Source: an uncultured Ruminococcus sp.
GTDB taxonomy: Bacteria; Bacillota; Clostridia; Oscillospirales; Ruminococcaceae
Direction of reading: 5' to 3'
DNA: 17,129 nt
NCBI GenBank assembly: GCA_900543105.1
Contig: UQQA01000042.1
Location: 1 to 17,129, forward strand
Position numbers and translations under genes: made by a program
Notes under the pieces: generated by a model
Seen by the model: only the letters and a program-made list of their open reading frames with translations
Told to the model about the DNA's origin: nothing
Databases searched by the model: none
Shown here: positions 6,769 through 13,454 of the stretch, piece after piece
Numbering within the stretch: the first letter of the stretch is position 1
Layout of the letters: each line of letters opens with the position of its first letter

Positions 6769-7728
6769 ATGAAACGTAAATCAATCAGCTATGCAAAATG
6801 GGGCTATATCTTTATCGCACCTTTCTTCATAGTATTCCTTGTATGTACTTTCTACCCGCTGCTTTCAACATTTTATAACAGCCTTTTTGAGAATTATTTT
6901 GATGCAGGTTCGTTCTCACAGGTAGGTCCTAATTTTGTTGGTCTTGATAATTTCAAAAAACTGTTTACAGCTGATTCAAAGGGTAATGTTGATATTCTGA
7001 CTTATACAGCTAACACAATGATAATGTGGATCGTGGGTGCTATCCCGCAGCTTGTTTTCTCACTTCTCCTTGCTGTTATCTTTACAAGTACAAGCCTTAA
7101 TATCAAGGGACAGACGTTCTTTAAAACAGTAATCTACCTTCCTAACCTCATCATGGCTGCTGCATTTGCAATGCTGTTCTTCACATTGTTCTCTAATGTA
7201 GGACCGATAAACCAGATTATTTCAGGCGGAGATGCCGATAGGGTCGTTGACTTCTTCAACAATATCGGCACTGCGCGAGGAATAATCGCATTTATCAACT
7301 TCCTGATGTGGTTCGGTAATACAACTATCATGCTCATGGCAGGTATCATGGGTATCGATCAGAGCTTGCTTGAAGCTGCTGCTATCGACGGCGCAACATC
7401 GGGTCAGGTATTCCGCAAGATCACACTTCCGCTTCTTTCCCCGATCCTTGTGTATGTTGTCATCACATCTCTCATCGGTGGTTTCCAGATGTACGATGTA
7501 CCTCAGGTCATCACAAGCGGACTTGGTAATCCTAACAGAAGTACAATGACTCTTGTTATGTACCTCAACAGATTCCTCGGAACAACCAAGAACTATGGTA
7601 TGGCAGGTGCTGTTTCCGTACTTGTATTCATTATCACAGGTATCCTCAGTTTTGCTGTTTATCGTTCTATCATAAACGGACGTTCCGATCCTAAACCTAA
7701 GAAGAGCAAGAGTAAGGGGGTTCTCTAA
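6769..7728 (+). CDS. Sugar ABC transporter permease, MalF/UgpA type
   Basis: This 319-residue inner-membrane permease forms half of the channel of a CUT1 sugar importer. It starts with a basic tail and a first membrane segment (GYIFIAPFFIVFLVC), has about six hydrophobic segments, and carries the cytoplasmic EAA loop EAAAIDG at residues 202-208, followed by LPLLSPIL, where the ATPase docks. I choose the ATG at 6769 because AGAGG (6757-6761) lies 7 bases upstream; the ATG at 6751 is only 18 bases upstream and abuts the hairpin region without a good ribosome binding site. The stop overlaps the next permease start by one base (TAATG), indicating translational coupling. No ATPase gene is present here. 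Confidence 0.92.
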   Translation: MKRKSISYAKWGYIFIAPFFIVFLVCTFYPLLSTFYNSLFENYFDAGSFSQVGPNFVGLDNFKKLFTADSKGNVDILTYTANTMIMWIVGAIPQLVFSLLLAVIFTSTSLNIKGQTFFKTVIYLPNLIMAAAFAMLFFTLFSNVGPINQIISGGDADRVVDFFNNIGTARGIIAFINFLMWFGNTTIMLMAGIMGIDQSLLEAAAIDGATSGQVFRKITLPLLSPILVYVVITSLIGGFQMYDVPQVITSGLGNPNRSTMTLVMYLNRFLGTTKNYGMAGAVSVLVFIITGILSFAVYRSIINGRSDPKPKKSKSKGVL

Positions 7729-8615
7729 TGTCGAATATTAATTTCCGGCCGGTAGGTCACGACAAGAGCAATACAACAACGACAAAGATTTCAAGAGTTA
7801 TTGCTTATATCTTCCTTATTTTTGTAACTTTTCTTTCGTTGTTCTCGATATATCTCCTTATCATAAACTCCACAAGAAGCCATGCACAGCTTCAGGCAGG
7901 CTTTACGCTTGTTCCGAATAACTATTTCTTTAAGAACCTTGTCAAGGCATGGGAAGATACTGCTTTGTTCACGATCCCTCAAGGTATGTGGAACAGCTTT
8001 TTCATCGCCGCACTTTCATGCATAGTTACGACATATTTCTCTGCTATGACAGCATACGGCGTACACGTTTATGACTTTGCGCTTAAGGGATTCTCTTTCA
8101 ACTTCATTCTTATCGTAATGATGATCCCGACTCAGGTTTCCGCTGTTGGTTTCGTTCAGCTCGTAAAAAGCGTCCATCTCGAAAATACATACTGGCCGCT
8201 TATCATTCCTGCGATCGCTGCTCCTGCTGTATTTTTCTATATGAAGCAGAACATCGAAAGCACACTTCCTCTCGAAGTAATTGAAGCTGCCCGTGTTGAC
8301 GGTTCAAATGAATTCAGGACATTCAATACTATCGCACTTCCAATGCTTAAGCCTGCAATGGCTGTACAGATGATCTTCGCATTCGTCGCATCATGGAACA
8401 ACTACTTCACTCCTGCTCTCATTATCGATAAGTCGAACAAGTGGACACTTCCTATCATGATGGCTGTCCTCCGTTCAAAGATCAATTCCCAGAGCGGTGA
8501 CCTCGGCGAAGTTTATATGATGATCCTTCTCTCGATCATTCCTGTTGTCATTGTTTACCTCTTCCTTTCCAAGTATATTGTTAAGGGCGTTGCACTCGGT
8601 GCAGTTAAGGGCTAA
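7728..8615 (+). CDS. Sugar ABC transporter permease, MalG/UgpE type
   Basis: This 295-residue partner permease has about six membrane segments and the EAA loop EAARVDG at residues 186-192, followed by LPMLKPAM. It pairs with the upstream MalF-type permease to form the sugar channel. The ATG shares its A with the upstream stop codon, and AAGGGGG at 7714-7719 lies inside the upstream gene as ribosome binding site. It is the last gene of the uptake operon before the terminator at 8638-8672. As in many Firmicutes CUT1 systems, energy is probably supplied by a shared MsmX/MsmK-type ATPase encoded elsewhere; this is inference from the missing ATPase gene. Confidence 0.92.
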   Translation: MSNINFRPVGHDKSNTTTTKISRVIAYIFLIFVTFLSLFSIYLLIINSTRSHAQLQAGFTLVPNNYFFKNLVKAWEDTALFTIPQGMWNSFFIAALSCIVTTYFSAMTAYGVHVYDFALKGFSFNFILIVMMIPTQVSAVGFVQLVKSVHLENTYWPLIIPAIAAPAVFFYMKQNIESTLPLEVIEAARVDGSNEFRTFNTIALPMLKPAMAVQMIFAFVASWNNYFTPALIIDKSNKWTLPIMMAVLRSKINSQSGDLGEVYMMILLSIIPVVIVYLFLSKYIVKGVALGAVKG

Positions 8616-8637
8616 CAGAAAAACAACAAAACAGATC

Positions 8638-8672
8638 AAAAAAGGTGTGGAATTCGTTCCGCACCTTTTTTT
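8638..8672 (+). terminator. Rho-independent terminator of the sugar operon
   Basis: A stem of about 15 bp (8638-8652 with 8657-8671), including GGTGTGG paired to CCGCACC, is capped by a TTCG tetraloop and flanked by A and T runs, so it could work in either direction. It separates the permease genes from the GGDEF gene. Confidence 0.92.
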
Positions 8673-8704
8673 CGCATTTTAATTATAAAAATTATTCAAA
8701 AATA

Positions 8705-8733
8705 TTGAAATAAACAAACAAATATGGTATAAT
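8705..8733 (+). promoter_or_regulatory. Extended -10 promoter of the GGDEF sensor gene
   Basis: TTGAAA (8705-8710), a 17-base spacer and TATAAT (8728-8733) preceded by TGg give a strong promoter. Transcription would begin near 8740, so the sensor gene can be expressed independently of the sugar operon. Confidence 0.8.
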
Positions 8734-8746
8734 ATAATTGATTTGA

Positions 8747-8758
8747 TCGCAAATGCGA
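8747..8758. promoter_or_regulatory. Dyad downstream of the GGDEF promoter, operator candidate
   Basis: TCGCAAATGCGA is a perfect 12-bp palindrome at about +8 to +19 of the predicted transcript, immediately before the ribosome binding site GGAGGT (8761-8766). Its position suits a repressor site or a small hairpin affecting ribosome access. It differs from the AAACGTTT sites of the sugar operon. Confidence 0.4.
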
Positions 8759-8773
8759 AAGGAGGTCTGTACC

Positions 8774-10648
8774 GTGTCAGATAAAATGAAGATAATTGCT
8801 TTGTGTGCATCAAGAATTTATGACGATAACTGTGTCGAACTTATAACCGCACTTAACGATGAGATCATTAAGCGCGGCGGAAGACTTGTCGTTTTCAGCT
8901 CGGTTTCAGACCTCTATTACGGAACGGAAGTGGAAAATGGTGAGGCTGCCGTTTTCAACCTTATGAATTTTTCAATGATCGATGCCGTTATTGTACACGG
9001 CGAATGTATAAAGGATAAAAAAGTCCTCGAAGATATCATAAGCAGAACAAAAGCAGCCGGCAAACAGGTCTTTTATATCGGAAAACAGCGCGATGACTGC
9101 ATAAATTTCAGCTTTGACTATAAAAAAGGCTTTGAATCCGTTGTCCGCCACGTTATTGAAAAGCATAACGTTACTTCTGTTCACATGATCGCAGGCATCA
9201 AGGATAATGAATTTTCCGATGAGAGAATTGACTGCTTCAAGCGTGTACTGGCTGAAAATAATATTGATTTTGACGAAAGTATGCTCAGCTACGGCGACTT
9301 CTGGAGTGCCCCTACCGAAGCAGCAGTCAAAAAGCTCATAAACGAAAAGCGCGTCCCAAGAGCGATAATCTGTGCAAATGATTCAACCGCAATAACCGCA
9401 GCTCTCGTGCTGAAAAAAGAAGGCATTCGCGTCCCCGAGGACGTTATCGTTACAGGCTTTGACGGTCTTATCGAGGCAAGGTTCAACGAACCGAAAATAA
9501 CTACCTGCATTTGCAGCTATGGCAGCTTTGCAGAGCGAATAACCGCCGCAATATATGACAGCCTGAACGGAAAGCCTATTGAAAAAAACTATACGACCGA
9601 GCCCGAGCTTTTTCTCGCCGAATCCTGCGGCTGCTGCGAGGGTGACTTCATCTCAGTCTGCGAGTACATAAATTCGATGAACGAGCGGTTCTATAATTTC
9701 CAGGAGAACGATAAGCAGCTTAACCGAATCTCACTGAGAATACAAAGCTGCACCGAGGTCGAGGATATTGGAAAGATTCTTGATAACCAGTCGCTTATGT
9801 ATAATATGGCCTGCGTTGTTGATGATGATTTTATGAATCCCGCGCTCAACCCGATGAAAGATACAAAAAATGATATCATGTCGGAGACCGCCCACGTTAT
9901 CTATAAAAGTGAGTCGAACCCCGAGCTTCGCACAAGAATAACCGAGTTTCCGCTAAGTGAGCTTTATCATGATTTTGAAAATTTTGCGCGTGATATCAAA
10001 GCGCCGATCATCTTTAATTCACTTGCATTCCGCAACATTCCGTTCGGCTATGTCTGCTATTTTTACCAAGGACTTTATAAATTCAACTATGCAAAAACCC
10101 TGCAGATAACACTGACCTTGTGCAGCGCCCTCAGCGGTTTCAGAGCCGCAAGATATCAGCGCTATCTCCTCGAACATATTGAGGAATCCTACCGCCGTGA
10201 TGCAATGACGGGTCTGTATAACCGAAGCGGTTTTATGCAGATTTTCCCCGATTTCAAGAGAAACTGCGGCCCGACAATGACAGCCGTTCTTGCCGACCTC
10301 GATAACCTGAAAAGGCTCAATGATAACTACGGTCATGACGAGGGCGATGTCGCTATCCGAGCAGTTGCGCAGGCACTTATGAATTCCTGTCCCGAAGATT
10401 CCGTCTGCGTCCGTTTCGGCGGAGATGAGATGTTCGCCGTCATAAAAGGCAGGGCGGACGATGAAATTCGTGCAAAAATAAATGACCGGCTTTCCGATTT
10501 CAACGCGAAGTCGGGCAAACCCTACACCGTTTCCGCAAGCATAGGAATTTATACCACCGATTCGGACGATGCCACCTTTGAAGAATTGGTGCGCAAATCC
10601 GACCAGCTTATGTACAACGAAAAGATCGCAAAAAAGATCAAAAGATAA
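8774..10648 (+). CDS. LacI-like ligand-binding domain fused to GGDEF diguanylate cyclase
   Basis: This 624-residue protein has no signal peptide, membrane segment or DNA-binding domain, so it is probably a cytosolic sensor making c-di-GMP. Residues 5 to about 280 are a LacI/RbsB-type ligand-binding domain (ICANDSTAITAALVLKKEG, VTGFDG), ending in a Cys285-Gly-Cys-Cys cluster. A helical linker (about 300-325) and a GAF-like middle region (about 325-460) follow. The GGDEF domain begins at Asp476 (DAMTGLYNR) and contains LADLDNLKRLNDNYGHDEGD and the active-site loop G549-G-D-E-M553; Met replaces the usual Phe, but the catalytic Asp and Glu remain. The product-inhibition RxxD site is replaced by PEDS (540-543). 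The start is GTG at 8774, 7 bases after GGAGGT; the ATG at 8753 precedes that site. It directly follows the sugar operon but has its own promoter. Confidence 0.9.
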   Translation: MSDKMKIIALCASRIYDDNCVELITALNDEIIKRGGRLVVFSSVSDLYYGTEVENGEAAVFNLMNFSMIDAVIVHGECIKDKKVLEDIISRTKAAGKQVFYIGKQRDDCINFSFDYKKGFESVVRHVIEKHNVTSVHMIAGIKDNEFSDERIDCFKRVLAENNIDFDESMLSYGDFWSAPTEAAVKKLINEKRVPRAIICANDSTAITAALVLKKEGIRVPEDVIVTGFDGLIEARFNEPKITTCICSYGSFAERITAAIYDSLNGKPIEKNYTTEPELFLAESCGCCEGDFISVCEYINSMNERFYNFQENDKQLNRISLRIQSCTEVEDIGKILDNQSLMYNMACVVDDDFMNPALNPMKDTKNDIMSETAHVIYKSESNPELRTRITEFPLSELYHDFENFARDIKAPIIFNSLAFRNIPFGYVCYFYQGLYKFNYAKTLQITLTLCSALSGFRAARYQRYLLEHIEESYRRDAMTGLYNRSGFMQIFPDFKRNCGPTMTAVLADLDNLKRLNDNYGHDEGDVAIRAVAQALMNSCPEDSVCVRFGGDEMFAVIKGRADDEIRAKINDRLSDFNAKSGKPYTVSASIGIYTTDSDDATFEELVRKSDQLMYNEKIAKKIKR

Positions 10649-10675
10649 TGCCGCAGATTTTCCTGCGGCATTTTT
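10647..10675. terminator. Terminator between convergent genes
   Basis: AATGCCGCAG (10647-10656) and CTGCGGCATT (10663-10672) form a 10-bp stem with a 6-base loop and T run to 10675. The stem begins inside the GGDEF stop codon and reaches the stop of the minus-strand gene, so it can serve both, though the tail is T-rich only on the plus strand. Confidence 0.88.
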
Positions 10676-11043
10676 CATCTGTATTTCATCGGCACAACGA
10701 TAAGTCCGAGCGCCTTTTTGTGCAGGCGGTGAATGTGCTGCTCACTGTAGAGCATTTTCTCGGCAATTTCCACCCACTTCTTCCCCGAAATGTAACGCTC
10801 CCACAGCACCTGTCTGCAATTCCCGTCCGAAAGCCGTCCGACCGCCTTTTCCACCTCCGCCATTTCGCAGGCAAGCTCCTCATTTTCCGCCCAAAGCCTG
10901 TCCTCAAATTCGGAGGTGTACTCAAAATAATTCCTGCTGCAGATCTCCCACGCCCTGCGCTCTGCCGACAACATTTGGCTGCGGTTTTGCAGCACCTTTT
11001 TTTCGTCTGCCTTGTATAAAGTCAAAAAATCCTTCGCCGTCAT
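10675..11043 (-). CDS. Phage-type sigma-region-4-like regulator (DUF1492/ArpU-like)
   Basis: This 122-residue protein has an N-terminal helical, charged region (MTAKDFLTLYKADEKK, then glutamate-rich helices to about residue 70) and a C-terminal helix-turn-helix of the sigma-70 region 4 type (VLWERYISGKKWVEIAEKM, then SEQHIHRLHKKAL, about 78-115). That arrangement is characteristic of DUF1492/ArpU-like regulators, usually found in phages near late-gene control. The start at 11043 follows GAGGGG (11057-11052) by 8 bases; the longer GTG start at 11052 overlaps that site. It lies 12 bases after the zinc-finger-like gene in the same unit. No other phage gene is adjacent, so it is either a prophage remnant or a domesticated regulator. 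Family assignment is by pattern recognition. Confidence 0.72.
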   Translation of the reverse strand: MTAKDFLTLYKADEKKVLQNRSQMLSAERRAWEICSRNYFEYTSEFEDRLWAENEELACEMAEVEKAVGRLSDGNCRQVLWERYISGKKWVEIAEKMLYSEQHIHRLHKKALGLIVVPMKYR

Positions 11044-11055
11044 CAGCAGCACCCC

Positions 11056-11325
11056 TCAGTCCGTGCCGCCGAATGTCCCGATCCTTTGTTTTGCGTGTTT
11101 TTTTATAAGAAAATCGGCGAACTCCGTTTCATATTCCGCCGCAAAATCGCCGTATTCTTCTTCGCCTACCTCCTCCTTAAAGCAATCGAAGCAGAGCGTC
11201 CTGCCGTTCTGCACGAAAAAGATACCGTCCACGCAGCCGCACTCTGCGCAGACTATCTCCGACCGACTGCAATTTTCGCAGTCGTAAGTACACTCATCAA
11301 ATTCATCGTATATGCATTTTGCCAT
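11056..11325 (-). CDS. Small Cys-rich, probable zinc-binding protein
   Basis: This 89-residue acidic protein has nine cysteines. Four lie in the first 19 residues (Cys4, 12, 16, 19), then CAECGC (Cys26, 29, 31) and CFDC (Cys45, 48) make a likely zinc ribbon. The C-terminal half is a charged helix with no other recognisable domain. I do not recognise a named family. The ATG at 11325 has AAAGGAG 8 bases upstream; the upstream in-frame start at 11343 would lie inside the leader. It is the first gene of a minus-strand unit with the DUF1492-like regulator and would be controlled by the promoter at 11459-11431 and the SOS-like box at 11404-11417. A role in DNA-damage or phage-related control is inference only. 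Confidence 0.65.
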   Translation of the reverse strand: MAKCIYDEFDECTYDCENCSRSEIVCAECGCVDGIFFVQNGRTLCFDCFKEEVGEEEYGDFAAEYETEFADFLIKKHAKQRIGTFGGTD

Positions 11326-11333
11326 AACAAATT

Positions 11334-11378
11334 CTCCTTTCAAAAAAAGGAAAAGCCGCTTGGGGCAAATGGCTGCTT
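11334..11378 (-). promoter_or_regulatory. Possible attenuator and ribosome-site-masking hairpin
   Basis: On the minus strand a 7-position stem with one mismatch (11378-11372 with 11359-11353) is followed by a T-rich run (11352-11342), like a weak terminator. Next, CCTTT (11350-11346) can pair with AAAGG (11340-11336), the core of the ribosome binding site. The arrangement would allow control after transcription start, but the stems are modest. Confidence 0.3.
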
Positions 11379-11403
11379 CTCCACAAATTTACACTATATC
11401 GCA

Positions 11404-11417
11404 CGAACGTATGTTTT
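11404..11417. promoter_or_regulatory. LexA-like SOS box
   Basis: CGAACGTATGTTTT matches 13 of 14 positions of the Firmicutes LexA (DinR) consensus CGAACRNRYGTTYC, differing only at the last base. It lies at about +7 to +20 of the predicted minus-strand transcript, a position where bound LexA would block transcription of the zinc-finger/DUF1492-like pair. Confidence 0.5.
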
Positions 11418-11430
11418 TGGTTGCAAGTTA

Positions 11431-11459
11431 ATAATAGCACAAATGTTCTTGTTTGTCAA
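11431..11459 (-). promoter_or_regulatory. Strong promoter of the minus-strand two-gene unit
   Basis: Reading the minus strand, TTGACA (11459-11454), a 17-base spacer and TATTAT (11436-11431) give a near-consensus sigma-A promoter. The predicted start is near 11424, leaving a leader of about 100 bases that holds the SOS-like box and hairpins. Confidence 0.75.
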
Positions 11460-11550
11460 TACTTTTTTCGTGTAAAATTATTTTGCTGTACGAAAATCTG
11501 TACAATCCGCAAATTCAAACCTTATTAAACTTTTGAATGATTTTTTCCCC

Positions 11551-11579
11551 TTTACGTTTTGCAAAAAATGTGATATAAT
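11551..11579 (+). promoter_or_regulatory. Promoter of the metallophosphoesterase operon
   Basis: TATAAT (11574-11579) with an extended TGa and a weak -35 TTTACG (11551-11556) 17 bases upstream. It points away from the minus-strand unit and drives the four-gene operon beginning at 11618. Confidence 0.7.
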
Positions 11580-11617
11580 GATTATAGTTATGATTAAATT
11601 ATTGGAGGAAATTCCCA

Positions 11618-12385
11618 TTGATCTGTATAACAGGAGATATGCATGGCGACCTTAGCCGTTTTAACGATAAACGAATAAAAGCACTGAAAAAGAACGATGT
11701 TCTCATCGTCTGCGGAGATTTCGGCTTTGTCTGGGACGGCTCTAAGCACGAGCAGCGCATACTCAAAAAAATCGGTAAAAAACGCTTCTGCACACTGTTC
11801 GTTGACGGCTGCCACGAAAATTTCGACCTCCTCGCAAAGTACCCCGAAAGCGACTTCTGCGGCGGCATCGTCCATCGCATCTCGGGCAATCTTATGCATA
11901 TAAAAAGAGGATCGGTGCTTTCGATACAAGGCTACAAATTCTTCGGCTTCGGCGGCGGTCAGACTAAAGAGCTTGAGATCCGCCGTGAATCGCATACTTG
12001 GTTTGAAGCCGAGCTTCCCGACAATGACGAGATCGAATATGCTATCCAAAACCTCAAAAACGCAGGCGGCGAGGTCGATTACATAATCACCCATGAACCA
12101 CCGGCTTCGATGAAAGAATTCCTCGGCTTTGAGGTAAATCAGATAAGCTTTATGCACACCTTTTTTGATAAGGTCAAAAACAACTGCAGATTCAAAATGT
12201 GGTTCTTCGGCAAAGCACACATAAATAAGCTCGTTCCGCCGAAATACCGCTGCCTTTTCGATGAAGTTGTCGTCCTCAAAAACGAAAAATGGGACAAGGA
12301 ACAGAAGCTTCTTCGCAAAAACAAACGTAAAAACACAAAAACACCGCAGCCCGAGCAGGAAGCAGCTTCGGACAGCTTTGAGTAA
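11618..12385 (+). CDS. Metallophosphoesterase-family protein with altered metal ligands
   Basis: This 255-residue calcineurin-like phosphoesterase has GDMHGD (Asp7, His9) at its N terminus, GDFG (Asp34), VDGCHENF (62-69) and THEPP (His159). The family normally uses Asn in a GNHE motif; here it is Cys65. The C-terminal GHxH is GKAH (198-201), so one expected His is Lys199. The other markers, including FGFGGGQTKE and a C-terminal YRCLFDEVV, fit the small bacterial family. The protein could retain a different metal set, have reduced activity or act as a binding protein. The start is TTG at 11618, 8 bases after GGAGGA; any later Met would remove the catalytic Asp7. It heads an operon, with 12 bases to the tautomerase. 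The last 30 residues are a basic/acidic tail (KNKRKNTK, then EQEAASDSFE). Confidence 0.85.
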   Translation: MICITGDMHGDLSRFNDKRIKALKKNDVLIVCGDFGFVWDGSKHEQRILKKIGKKRFCTLFVDGCHENFDLLAKYPESDFCGGIVHRISGNLMHIKRGSVLSIQGYKFFGFGGGQTKELEIRRESHTWFEAELPDNDEIEYAIQNLKNAGGEVDYIITHEPPASMKEFLGFEVNQISFMHTFFDKVKNNCRFKMWFFGKAHINKLVPPKYRCLFDEVVVLKNEKWDKEQKLLRKNKRKNTKTPQPEQEAASDSFE

Positions 12386-12397
12386 AGGAGAAAAATC

Positions 12398-12640
12398 ATG
12401 CCGCATATTTCAGTAAAAATGCTTAAAGGAAGAACGGACGAGCAGAAGAAGCTCGCAGCAGATAAGGTTGCCGAGGCTCTCTATGAAGCGATCGGCTGCT
12501 CCAAAGATCACATCACCGTCACCGTTGAGGATTATACCCCCGAAGAGTGGCAGCAGGTCTATGCCGATGATGTCACAGCAAAGCAGGATGTGCTTTTCCG
12601 CAAAGCAAACTATGACCCGAAAGACCTTTTAAAGAAATGA
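12398..12640 (+). CDS. 4-oxalocrotonate tautomerase-like protein
   Basis: This 80-residue protein begins MPHISVKMLKGRTDEQK, the tautomerase-superfamily start in which the Pro exposed after Met removal is the catalytic base. It has one beta-alpha-beta unit (VTVEDYTPEEW near 45-55) and a charged C-terminal tail slightly longer than the classic 62-residue enzyme. The family acts on enol/keto substrates, usually as hexamers; the physiological substrate is unknown. The stop codon of the metallophosphoesterase merges with its ribosome binding site (TAAAGGAG), and its own stop overlaps the next start as ATGA, so it is translated as part of a coupled operon. Confidence 0.85.
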   Translation: MPHISVKMLKGRTDEQKKLAADKVAEALYEAIGCSKDHITVTVEDYTPEEWQQVYADDVTAKQDVLFRKANYDPKDLLKK

Positions 12641-13443
12641 ACTACATAATCAAAGGAAACGATATCCACCTCTCGCAGCCCGACTTCGACCTCGATGAAA
12701 CGCTCGACTGCGGACAGGCTTTCCGCTGGGAAAGATCAGCTGACGGCAAATATCACGGCGCAAAGCTCAATACAAAGCTCACCATTTATAAGGAAAAGGA
12801 CTATTTCGTCCTCGAAAATACGTCCGAAAGCGACTTCCTTGATGACTGGTGCGATTATTTCGACCTTGCCACCGATTACGGCGAGCTGAAACGCATCTAT
12901 TCTGAGGACGAAACGCTCGCCAAAGCCTGCAAATTCGCTTCGGGCATACGCCTTTTGAAGCAGGACAAGTGGGAAGCGCTCGTTTCGTTCATAATTTCGC
13001 AGAATAACAATATCCCCCGAATAAAGGGCATCATCGGACGGCTCTGCGATGAAAACGGCGGTTTTCCGTCTGTTGAACAGCTCAAAGGCAAAACAGCCGA
13101 TGATCTTTCCTATCTTCGTGCAGGATTTCGTGCAAAATATCTCGAAAGCTGCGTGAACCTCGTCACAAGCGGCGAGATCTCGCTCGAAAGAATAGCCGCT
13201 GCACCCGTTGACGAAGCAAGAGCCGAGCTGATGAAAATAAAGGGCGTTGGCCCGAAAGTCGCCGACTGCACAATGCTCTACGGAATGTACAAAACGGAGT
13301 GCTTCCCCGTGGATGTGTGGATAAAGCGCGTTCTGGCGCAGTTCTACCCGAACGGTCTGCCCGAATTCATCAAGCCGACCGCAGGAATTGCGCAGCAGTA
13401 TCTTTTCCACTACATACGAACAAGCGGAGTTTATGAAGGCTGA
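12637..13443 (+). CDS. OGG1-type 8-oxoguanine/alkylbase DNA glycosylase
   Basis: This 268-residue HhH-GPD base-excision-repair enzyme removes oxidised purines, probably 8-oxoguanine, and may also nick the strand. The N-terminal domain includes LDCGQAFRW (about 23-31), typical of bacterial OGG1. The helix-hairpin-helix IKGVGPKVADC has the catalytic Lys207, and the following CFPVDVWIKRV carries the activating Asp226; QNNNIPRIKGI near residue 127 is another family segment. Residues end with a short helix, close to the usual 270. The ATG overlaps the tautomerase stop as ATGA, giving translational coupling, and 11 bases separate it from the DUF6062-like gene. It is part of a stress-looking operon, though no oxidative-stress operator is visible. 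Confidence 0.9.
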   Translation: MNYIIKGNDIHLSQPDFDLDETLDCGQAFRWERSADGKYHGAKLNTKLTIYKEKDYFVLENTSESDFLDDWCDYFDLATDYGELKRIYSEDETLAKACKFASGIRLLKQDKWEALVSFIISQNNNIPRIKGIIGRLCDENGGFPSVEQLKGKTADDLSYLRAGFRAKYLESCVNLVTSGEISLERIAAAPVDEARAELMKIKGVGPKVADCTMLYGMYKTECFPVDVWIKRVLAQFYPNGLPEFIKPTAGIAQQYLFHYIRTSGVYEG

Positions 13444-13454
13444 AAGGACAAACT

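Noticed and set aside
8753..8773. ATG at 8753 as start of the GGDEF sensor
   Set aside because: It lies upstream of the GGAGGT site; the GTG at 8774 is properly spaced.
10648..11019. Plus-strand frame overlapping the DUF1492-like gene
   Set aside because: It starts within the terminator hairpin and is His/Pro/Leu-rich without a domain; the minus frame has a clear helix-turn-helix.
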